The notes under the pieces: model-generated | Database searches by the model: none | Seen by the model: the letters and a program-made list of their open reading frames with translations, nothing else | Told to the model about the DNA's origin: nothing | From: CAVEFW01 sp964579575 | GTDB lineage: Bacteria; Actinomycetota; Coriobacteriia; Coriobacteriales; Eggerthellaceae | Assembly: GCA_964579575.1 (NCBI GenBank) | Contig: CAZOGL010000033.1 | Span: 1 to 17,840, forward strand | Reading direction: 5' to 3' | DNA length: 17,840 nt | In this document: one piece after another, positions 5,502 to 11,921 of the stretch | Numbering within the stretch: position 1 is the stretch's first letter | Layout of the letters: every line of letters begins with the position of its first letter | Position numbers and translations under genes: made by a program

Positions 5502-6416
5502 TTATGCCTTCAGGTAACGACGCATCGCGAACGCGGAACCAAGAAGAACGATGACTAGGCCCGCAACCAAGAGACCCACATAGATGAAGATCGCCATAGA
5601 TGCGGACAACCCCAAGGGCAGCCAAGCCAAAGAAGTTGCGAGAGTGGGCAAGACCAGGTTGCGCGTCAACTCAAGACAGACCACAGCCAAAGCGGTGCCA
5701 ATGATCGCATGCAAAATCGCCTCCATCAGGAAAGGCCCGCGGATAAAGCCGTTGCTTGCGCCCACGAGACGCATGATGGAAATTTCCTTGCGACGAGACA
5801 GGATGGCAAGGCGGATGGTGTTGTTGATGAACACCAACGCGATGAAGATCAGCAAGACGATAAGAGCGATGCCACCCACGCGAATGGAGTTGGTGACTTG
5901 GAACAGGCGCTCAACGGTCTTCTGTCCGTACTTGAGGGAATCGGACGGATTGCTGGGATTATCGCAAATCGTCTTGAAGGTAGAGTTGCTCTCGATGGAA
6001 TCAGCGACGCTTTGGACCAACTCCGGCTCAGACAGGGTGACGTTGATGCTTGCCGGCAGCGGATTCTCGTCGCCGAGCTGGTCAACAATCTCCGGGGAGG
6101 AGGTGTAAGACTCACGGAAGTTCTGCAACGCCTGGTCCTTGGTGGTGAAGGAGACATCCTGAACGCCATCGAGGCTCTTGATGTAGCTCTCGAGGGATTT
6201 GACATCGGTGTCGTTGACGTTATCCGCAACATACACCGTGATGTTGACCTCGCTCTCCACCGACTTGACGATGTTGTTGACGATGTTACCAGCAAACAGG
6301 AAGATGCCGATGATGAGCAACGACAAGAACAACGTGATGATGGAGCCGAGCGTCGTGGAAAGGTGGCGGGCGAAACCCGTCAAAGACTCTTTAAAGAAAT
6401 ACGCAATACTAGACAT
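5502..6416 (-). CDS. ftsX: FtsX, cell-division ABC transporter-like permease
   Basis: FtsX is the membrane subunit of the FtsEX complex, which relays ATP hydrolysis to peptidoglycan hydrolases at the division site or side wall. The 304-residue product has the FtsX layout: one N-terminal membrane segment (about 24-46), an extracytoplasmic domain of about 140 residues, then three further segments (about 183-208, 231-254 and 267-295) and a short basic tail RRYLKA. The start is the ATG at 6416, which lies inside the end of ftsE (8-base overlap), so translation is coupled; a GAGGAG lies 12 bases upstream. A longer in-frame start at 6467 is less likely, since it would overlap ftsE by about 60 bases and add a tail untypical of the family. 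No M23-type hydrolase or EnvC gene follows. Confidence 0.94.
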   Translation of the reverse strand: MSSIAYFFKESLTGFARHLSTTLGSIITLFLSLLIIGIFLFAGNIVNNIVKSVESEVNITVYVADNVNDTDVKSLESYIKSLDGVQDVSFTTKDQALQNFRESYTSSPEIVDQLGDENPLPASINVTLSEPELVQSVADSIESNSTFKTICDNPSNPSDSLKYGQKTVERLFQVTNSIRVGGIALIVLLIFIALVFINNTIRLAILSRRKEISIMRLVGASNGFIRGPFLMEAILHAIIGTALAVVCLELTRNLVLPTLATSLAWLPLGLSASMAIFIYVGLLVAGLVIVLLGSAFAMRRYLKA

Positions 6417-7269
6417 TGAGACCGTACACTCCTCGCTCTCGGTCGCCGACCAGGCGTCCACGATCAAGGGTCACGACGCGGCGACGCATGCTGTCGACCA
6501 TCTCGCGGTCATGCGTTGCCACCAACACCGTCGTACCCGTACGGTTAATACGCTCAAGAAGATCCATGATGCCGCGGGAAGTTTGCGGATCAAGGTTGCC
6601 CGTAGGCTCGTCGCAGATCAGCAGCGGCGGACGGTTGACAATCGCGCGAGCAATCGAGACGCGCTGCTGCTCGCCACCAGAGAGTTGGTCGGGGAGCTTT
6701 TCGAGCTTCTCCTGCAGGCCAACAAGGCGAAGGACCTCGGGGACCTGAGTCTTGATGACGTGGCGGCTCTTGCCGATTACCTCGAGTGCGAACGCGACGT
6801 TCTCGAAGACGGTCTTGTTCGGCAAAAGCTTGAAATCTTGGAAGACGCAACCGATGTTGCGGCGCAAGTACGGCACACGCCAATCGCGAATGGTGGACAG
6901 ATCTTCGTTTGCAACGCGAATCGTGCCCTGGGTCACCTTGATCTCGCGGTTGATCGTGCGGATGAACGTGGATTTGCCGGAACCGGAATGGCCGACGAGG
7001 AACACGAACTCGCCCGGATAGATGCTGACCGTCACGTCATGGAGCGCAGGTTTTTTGGGTTGCGCCGGATAAACCTTTGTCACGTGGTCGAAGACGATGA
7101 TGGGATTGGAAGCCTGACGAGGGGACGCAGCCACATCTACGACCGGCAACGCCGCGGAAAGTTGGGCTGTCATCTGGGCTGTGGAAGAGGCGTCCCGCCT
7201 ACGTGCGTGAGAACCATCCGAGCTACGGCGACGACGCGCAGTAGTCTCTTGGTTTCTTTCGTTCGTCAC
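6409..7269 (-). CDS. ftsE: FtsE, cell-division ATP-binding protein
   Basis: FtsE is the cytoplasmic ATPase partner of FtsX. The product has all ABC motifs in order: Walker A GHSGSGKST (93-101), Q-loop FQD (Q144), signature LSGGEQQ (196-202), Walker B LLICDEP (216-222) and H-loop His253. The downstream overlap with ftsX confirms the identity. At 286 residues it is longer than usual (about 220-230), because about 55 residues precede the ATPase domain. This tail is rich in Arg, Ser and Ala (ARRRRSSDGSHARRR). The GTG start at 7269 is supported by GGAG six bases upstream; an internal ATG at residue 33 lacks a ribosome binding site, so the tail seems real. Its gene follows tktC after 53 bases. Confidence 0.94.
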   Translation of the reverse strand: MTNERNQETTARRRRSSDGSHARRRDASSTAQMTAQLSAALPVVDVAASPRQASNPIIVFDHVTKVYPAQPKKPALHDVTVSIYPGEFVFLVGHSGSGKSTFIRTINREIKVTQGTIRVANEDLSTIRDWRVPYLRRNIGCVFQDFKLLPNKTVFENVAFALEVIGKSRHVIKTQVPEVLRLVGLQEKLEKLPDQLSGGEQQRVSIARAIVNRPPLLICDEPTGNLDPQTSRGIMDLLERINRTGTTVLVATHDREMVDSMRRRVVTLDRGRLVGDRERGVYGLNV

Positions 7270-7322
7270 AGAATGCTCCGTTCAAATACTAGTGGTTACT
7301 GGACCCACTGATTCTAGCAGAG

Positions 7323-8297
7323 CTACTTGCGAGCGATAACTTTCTTCACAGCATCAACAATAGCCGCAGCATCGAGACCGAAGTACGCGAGCAGCTCCTC
7401 GAACTCGCCAGACTTGCCGAAATGGTCGCGGACGGCGACAAACTCGGTAGGAGTCGGGAGCTCTTGGGCCAACAGCTCAGAAACGGCGCTGCAAAGGCCA
7501 CCATAGACGGAATGCTCCTCGGCAACGACCACGGCGCCGGTTTTGCGAGCGCTTGCCAAGATGGTCTCAGTATCGAGAGGTTTGACGCTGAACGCATCGA
7601 TGACCTCGGCAGATATGCCTTCCTCGGCAAGGGTACGCGCAGCAGCCATGGCTTCGCGGATCTCGACGCCGTTGGCAACGATGGTCACATCGGCGCCCTC
7701 ATTCAAGACATAGGCGCGACCGATCTCAAGCTCTACCCCTTCGGCATAGACACAAGGGACGCTTGCACGACCCATGCGAACATAGACAGGACCACGCGTC
7801 TTGGCAGCGAGCCGGATCGCAGAGGCGGCCGCGGCATAGTCAGCGGGAACGAGGACGGTCATATTGGGCAAACCGCGCATAAGGGAGACGTCCTCAAGCA
7901 TCTGGTGGGAACCACCATCGGGACCGACGGAGACGCCGGCATGAGTCGGGGCGATCTTGACGTTGAGGCCGCTGTAGCAAACGGTGTTGCGAATCTGGTC
8001 ATAGGCACGACCCGTACCGAACACGGCAAAGGAGCCAGTGAAGGCGATGTTACCGGTCAGGGACAGACCTGCAGCCACATCGATCATATTTTGCTCAGCG
8101 ATACCAGCGTTGAACAGGCGCTCCTTGTACTCGGGCTTCGCCGCAGCGAACTTACCCGTGGTGGTTGAACCGGACAAATCGGCGTCGACCGCGACGACAG
8201 GAACCCCTTCGTCTGCCAAAGCAGCCAAGGTCACACCATAAGCGGCGCGGGTTGCCTTTTTCGTTGCAGCCTCTTCGGCACTTGCAAGCTTTATCAT
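7323..8297 (-). CDS. transketolase, C-terminal subunit
   Basis: Together with the product of the next gene upstream this forms a two-subunit transketolase, which transfers two-carbon ketol units between sugar phosphates in the non-oxidative pentose phosphate pathway. The 324-residue product carries the pyrimidine-binding domain with FNAGIAEQNM, whose Glu68 is the conserved glutamate that activates thiamine diphosphate, and a C-terminal transketolase domain. The ATG at 8297 is preceded by AGGAGGAG overlapping the stop codon of the N-terminal subunit gene, so the two are translationally coupled. A longer open frame to 8375 exists but would overlap its partner and has no ribosome binding site. 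Confidence 0.94.
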   Translation of the reverse strand: MIKLASAEEAATKKATRAAYGVTLAALADEGVPVVAVDADLSGSTTTGKFAAAKPEYKERLFNAGIAEQNMIDVAAGLSLTGNIAFTGSFAVFGTGRAYDQIRNTVCYSGLNVKIAPTHAGVSVGPDGGSHQMLEDVSLMRGLPNMTVLVPADYAAAASAIRLAAKTRGPVYVRMGRASVPCVYAEGVELEIGRAYVLNEGADVTIVANGVEIREAMAAARTLAEEGISAEVIDAFSVKPLDTETILASARKTGAVVVAEEHSVYGGLCSAVSELLAQELPTPTEFVAVRDHFGKSGEFEELLAYFGLDAAAIVDAVKKVIARK

Positions 8298-8302
8298 GTT
8301 GG

Positions 8303-8311
8303 CTCCTCCTA
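8303..8311 (-). promoter_or_regulatory. strong ribosome binding site of tktC embedded in the tktN stop codon
   Basis: On the - strand TAGGAGGAG contains the TAG stop of the N-terminal subunit gene and an ideal Shine-Dalgarno sequence five bases before the tktC ATG. This arrangement favours equal synthesis of both subunits. Confidence 0.85.
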
Positions 8312-9130
8312 TTCGGCGTCGAGGTCGGCTAAGGCCTGCTCGAGCTGTTCTGGGTTGGGGGCCTTGCCGTGCCAACCTGCTTGATTCTCCATGAAGGAAA
8401 CGCCCTTGCCCTTCACCGTCTCAGCGATGATGACATGGGGCATGCCGTCACGATTGTCGCGCGCGGCGGTGAGGGTCTCGATGAGGGCCTCCATGTCGTG
8501 ACCGTCGACCCTGGTGACGTCCCAACCAAAGGCTTGGAACTTCTCGCCGAGGTCATCGGGGTTGCAAACATCGGCGATGTTGCCGTCGATTTGGAGGTGG
8601 TTGTGGTCAACGATTGCCACGAGGTTGTCCAAGCTGTTATGGGCTGCGAACATGGCCGCCTCCCAAACCTGGCCCTCTTCGCATTCGCCGTCGCCAAGGA
8701 GGGCGAAAACCGTGCCGGGCTTGTTGTTAAGGTAGAGTCCGGCGCAAGTACCGGCAGCGATGGAGAGGCCTTGGCCCAAAGAGCCCGTGGAGACCTCAAC
8801 ACCGGGAACAAGGTTGCAATCGGGGTGGCCTTGGAGACGGGTACCGAGCTTGCGAAGCGTCATAAGCTCCTCGACGGGGAAATACCCTGCGTGTGCCAAG
8901 GTCGCATACAATGCCGGAGCTGCGTGACCCTTGCACAGGAAAAACCAGTCGCGACCATCCATCTTGGGGTCGCTCGCGTTGTGGTTCATCACACCACCGA
9001 AATAGAGCGCCGTCAAAATGTCCGTGCACGAAAGCGACCCTCCAGGGTGTCCGCTTCCCGCTTCGGTGATCATGCGGACGATATCTTTGCGAAGCTCCTT
9101 GGCTTGCGCGGTAAGCTGACCCAAATCCAT
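8309..9130 (-). CDS. transketolase, N-terminal subunit
   Basis: This subunit carries the diphosphate-binding half of the transketolase active site. The 273-residue product contains GSGHPGG (25-31, catalytic His28), CKGHAAPALY (His69), and the thiamine-diphosphate/metal motif GDGE at 146-149 ending in Asn177 (IVDHN). Its length fits N-terminal subunits of split transketolases, about half a full-length enzyme. The ATG at 9130 is preceded by AGGAAGGA at good distance. It is separated by about 264 bases from the deacetylase gene upstream, so transcription may start anew in that spacer, although I could not assign a convincing promoter. Confidence 0.95.
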   Translation of the reverse strand: MDLGQLTAQAKELRKDIVRMITEAGSGHPGGSLSCTDILTALYFGGVMNHNASDPKMDGRDWFFLCKGHAAPALYATLAHAGYFPVEELMTLRKLGTRLQGHPDCNLVPGVEVSTGSLGQGLSIAAGTCAGLYLNNKPGTVFALLGDGECEEGQVWEAAMFAAHNSLDNLVAIVDHNHLQIDGNIADVCNPDDLGEKFQAFGWDVTRVDGHDMEALIETLTAARDNRDGMPHVIIAETVKGKGVSFMENQAGWHGKAPNPEQLEQALADLDAE

Positions 9131-9394
9131 GGGAGTCCTTCCTGACTGGAAACCTGCATGCCTGAAGATGATACCGCGACATGGGTTTCATAGCGGCGAA
9201 AAGCGAAAACCTGCGAATTATTTTACCTTCACCTGAACGCCGACGACGTTGGTCGCGGACACCGTTGACGCCTGGCAGTCGTTGGCCTTGCTCGCGGTCG
9301 CAAATGGCGTTGCTCATACACGTCGCGAACGTGATCAACTCGGTCCCGCTATCCCAAGCTGGCCCCCTACGTGAACGCGACCACCTCGGCCCCG
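9131..9394. other. spacer between the deacetylase gene and tktN; no gene seen
   Basis: The right part is occupied by a duplicate of the deacetylase 3' end. The left part contains GC-rich, loosely periodic sequence with recurring cgttg and tcgcgg words and an AT-rich patch near 9215-9230. On the - strand a TATCAT (complement of 9169-9174) could be a -10 box but has no -35 match. I see no terminator with a U-tract. Confidence 0.4.
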
Positions 9395-9408
9395 CTACCC
9401 CAAGCTGG
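9324..9408. repeat. tandem duplication of the deacetylase gene 3' end, stop codon included
   Basis: The 39-base segments 9324-9362 and 9370-9408 match at 33 of 39 positions with an offset of 46 bases. The second contains the last codons of the deacetylase gene and its TAG stop (complement of 9395-9397). The first is the same sequence displaced into the spacer, with its own TAG (complement of 9349-9351). Confidence 0.88.
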
Positions 9409-10762
9409 AGACGAAGCTGTCAAGATCGTAGGTGCCGAGCACACGGATGCGCGAAAGGTTGGCGGGATCGTCGCCTACATGGACATAGTCGTACTCGGTG
9501 GTGAACGCGCACAAGATCCCCGCCTCATGAACAGCCGCGATACCCCACTCGGGCGCGTCTCCATAAGGATAGGCAAACGCATCGGAGGAGCCCAACAGGT
9601 TGATATTGGCCTTGAGATCGCTGACGATCTCAGCCTGGGTCATCCCGCCGATGGCACCACCATGACCGTAGTCGCCGCCAGCATGGTGCATGTTATAGGA
9701 GTGGGATTGGTATGTCACATACTCGCTGGGGTTTTGCGTGCAGGGCTCGATGTTGTCAATACCGACGATGAAAGACGTGGCCGGAACCTTGTACTGCTCA
9801 AGCACAGGAATGCCGTAGGCCAAGAAGTCGGGTGAGCCGTCGTCGAAGGTAAGGATGACGCTTTTCGCGGGCAAGCTATGGGTGCCGGCGATATAGGCGC
9901 TCAACTCCGCATAGGACGGGAAGTAGTAGTCGTTCTTCACGAGGTAGTCGAGCTGGGCGGCCAGGTCAGTATCGAGAATGTAGTTGGAATTGCTCTCGGC
10001 CCCGTCGGGATGATACCCCTGGGAATCGGAGTATACGTAGTGATACATAAGGACGGGAATGCCGTTCGTGTCCTTGTCCATGGAATCGACGACGTGGACG
10101 GTGCGGGTGCGCGACACCTTGAGCCCATCGCTAGAGGTGGCGGTGTAGGTGATTGTGTAGTCGCCGACCTTTGACGTATCGACCTGTCCCTCGATCTGGA
10201 TGCCTAGGGAGATGTCCCCCGCGCGACGCTCCACGGCATGGGCACCCGACTCGATATAGGTCTCACCCTTAAGGACGATCGTGTCGTGGTCGCCCTTGAG
10301 GTTCATGGTGATAGCCGCCTCTGCCTCGGCAGAGTTGACCTGGGTCTCCTTATCGGCAACAGGGGTGGCTGTGATTGGGGCAGAGTAGCTTCCCTCGTCA
10401 CTCGTCGCGGAAAGCATCGGTTTCACCACGAAGTTATACACACCGAACGCAACCGCCGCGACAACCACCAATACTACGATGACAAGCACGATGGTCTTGG
10501 CTGGGCTGGCCTTCTTGGGAGTCTGATAGGAGGCCTCGTAGCGCGAATAGCGGTTGGTGGCGTGTCCCGGCGCCCTATGCTCTGATGACCTGCGCTCCGG
10601 CGCCCTCTGTTCTGAGGTCCTGCGCTCCGGCACCCTCTGCTCGGACGCTCTCTGTTCTGAGGTCCTGCGCTCTGACGTCCTTTGTCCTGACGCCCTGTTC
10701 TCCGGAGCCCTTCGATGCACGTCGTTGCGCCTTTGCGGCGTATACTTGTCGTCTTGAGTCAT
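9395..10762 (-). CDS. membrane-anchored polysaccharide deacetylase with Ig-like domain and Arg/Glu pentapeptide repeats
   Basis: Carbohydrate esterase family 4 enzymes remove acetyl groups from peptidoglycan or other N-acetylated glycans outside the cell. The 455-residue product has, in order: a cytoplasmic tail with ten five-residue repeats of the type R-x-(S/P)-(E/G)-x (residues 18-67), one membrane segment (about 90-113), an Ig-like domain (about 155-220, ending KVSRTRTVHVVDS) and a NodB-type catalytic domain. The catalytic motifs are TFDDG (305-309), a His motif SHSYNMHH (His354, His359/360) and FAYPYG (about 396-401). ATG at 10762 is preceded by GAGGGG. The substrate is inferred to be cell-wall glycan from the neighbouring ftsEX and S41 genes. 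The 3' end with its stop codon is duplicated downstream. Confidence 0.9.
   Translation of the reverse strand: MTQDDKYTPQRRNDVHRRAPENRASGQRTSERRTSEQRASEQRVPERRTSEQRAPERRSSEHRAPGHATNRYSRYEASYQTPKKASPAKTIVLVIVVLVVVAAVAFGVYNFVVKPMLSATSDEGSYSAPITATPVADKETQVNSAEAEAAITMNLKGDHDTIVLKGETYIESGAHAVERRAGDISLGIQIEGQVDTSKVGDYTITYTATSSDGLKVSRTRTVHVVDSMDKDTNGIPVLMYHYVYSDSQGYHPDGAESNSNYILDTDLAAQLDYLVKNDYYFPSYAELSAYIAGTHSLPAKSVILTFDDGSPDFLAYGIPVLEQYKVPATSFIVGIDNIEPCTQNPSEYVTYQSHSYNMHHAGGDYGHGGAIGGMTQAEIVSDLKANINLLGSSDAFAYPYGDAPEWGIAAVHEAGILCAFTTEYDYVHVGDDPANLSRIRVLGTYDLDSFVSSLG
10561..10710 (-). repeat. 15-bp coding repeat in the deacetylase gene
   Basis: Ten consecutive 15-base units encode R-x-(S/P)-(E/G)-x pentapeptides (for example RRTSEQRASEQ). 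Units vary by single bases, mostly keeping Arg first and Ser/Pro-Glu third and fourth. The period is a multiple of three, so copy number can change without frameshift. Confidence 0.88.
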
Positions 10763-10796
10763 AACATCCCCTCAAATACACATGAATAACCGTGTC

Positions 10797-10802
10797 AGTA
10801 TA
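10797..10802 (-). promoter_or_regulatory. possible -10 box of the deacetylase gene
   Basis: TATACT on the - strand lies 34 bases upstream of the ATG, in the 52-base spacer after prfB. At 17 bases further upstream there is only TGTCGC, a poor -35, so the assignment rests on the -10 box alone. Confidence 0.35.
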
Positions 10803-10814
10803 CGCTAAAGGAAA

Positions 10815-11909
10815 TTACTGCGACACCCTCCACTTGTGGTAGCCGATGACGAAGGCTTCAAGATCGCCACCGAGGACGGCATCCACGTTGCTGGTCTCGA
10901 TGCCGCTGCGGACATCCTTGACCATTTGGTAGGGATAGAGAACGTAGTTGCGGATTTGGCTACCAAAGGAATTATCCATACGGTCACCGCGGAGCTCATC
11001 GACCTGGGCTTCGCGCTTGGCCCGCTCAAGCTCGTACAGACGCGAGCGCAAAACGCGGAAAGCCGCATCCTTGTTCTGAAGTTGGCTCTTCTCGTTTTGG
11101 CACGTGACGACGATGCCGGTGGGGATGTGGGTCAGGCGGACCGCGGAGTCGGTCGTGTTGACGCATTGGCCGCCAGGCCCGCTGGAGCGGTACACATCGA
11201 CGCGGACATCGTTGGGGTCGATGTTGACCTCGATGCTGTCCGGCAAGACCGGCAATACCTCCACGCTTGCAAAAGTCGTCTGGCGACGGCCCTTGATGTC
11301 CGTGGGACTGATACGGACAAGACGATGAACGCCGTTCTCGGAGCGCATCATGCCATAGGCGAAGCGCCCCTCGACTTGGAAGCTGGCACGGTCAAGGCCG
11401 ATACCCTCACCGGGAACCTCATCCAAGACGCGGACTTTCCACCCCTTGTCCTGGCAATAACGGGTCAACATCCGATACAGCATCTCGGTCCAATCCTGGG
11501 CCTCGAGGCCGCCTTGCCCGGGGTTGACCGAGATGATGGCGTCGCCCTCGTCAAACTCGTTGGTGAACCAACTCGTGATCTCAAGCTCGTCGAGGAGCGC
11601 GTCGAGGGCGTCAAGGTCACTCGTCGCCTCCTGGGCGAACTCGGGATCGTCCTGCGCAAGCTCGAAAGCGGTACGGGCATCCTCGAGCAATTGCTCGGCG
11701 CGAGCGTAGTCCTCGATGGTGGTACGCAGGTTGCTTGCCTGTTTGGACACCTCTTGGGCATGATCGACGTTGTCCCAAAAGCCGGGCTTGGCGCTCTCCT
11801 CGTCAAGAGCGCCGAGTTGTCCCTTCTTGTCATCTATGCGAAGAAACGAGTACGCATCTAAGACACGTTGCTCGAACAGGGGCAACTCTTTAGGGTCGTG
11901 CTCAGCCAT
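10815..11909 (-). CDS. prfB: peptide chain release factor 2 (RF2)
   Basis: RF2 releases the finished peptide at UGA and UAA stop codons. The 364-residue product has the RF2 N-terminal helical domain (with KPGFWDN), a codon-recognition domain and the catalytic loop SSGPGGQCVNTTDSAVR with the universal GGQ. Two points are odd. The tripeptide that reads the stop codon is normally SPF in RF2, but here it is SPT (RISPTDIKGRRQTTF, about residues 203-217). Also, the +1 frameshift site found near codon 25 of many prfB genes (CTT TGA C) is replaced by CTT CGC, so the gene is in one frame and lacks that feedback control. It starts 12 bases after secA, with only weak Shine-Dalgarno sequence, suggesting coupling to secA. 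Confidence 0.92.
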   Translation of the reverse strand: MAEHDPKELPLFEQRVLDAYSFLRIDDKKGQLGALDEESAKPGFWDNVDHAQEVSKQASNLRTTIEDYARAEQLLEDARTAFELAQDDPEFAQEATSDLDALDALLDELEITSWFTNEFDEGDAIISVNPGQGGLEAQDWTEMLYRMLTRYCQDKGWKVRVLDEVPGEGIGLDRASFQVEGRFAYGMMRSENGVHRLVRISPTDIKGRRQTTFASVEVLPVLPDSIEVNIDPNDVRVDVYRSSGPGGQCVNTTDSAVRLTHIPTGIVVTCQNEKSQLQNKDAAFRVLRSRLYELERAKREAQVDELRGDRMDNSFGSQIRNYVLYPYQMVKDVRSGIETSNVDAVLGGDLEAFVIGYHKWRVSQ

Positions 11910-11921
11910 ACGGGGTTGGAC

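Noticed and set aside
7270..7322. Hairpin between tktC and ftsE as a terminator
   Set aside because: The stem has only five pairs (agtgg/ccact) and no U-tract follows.
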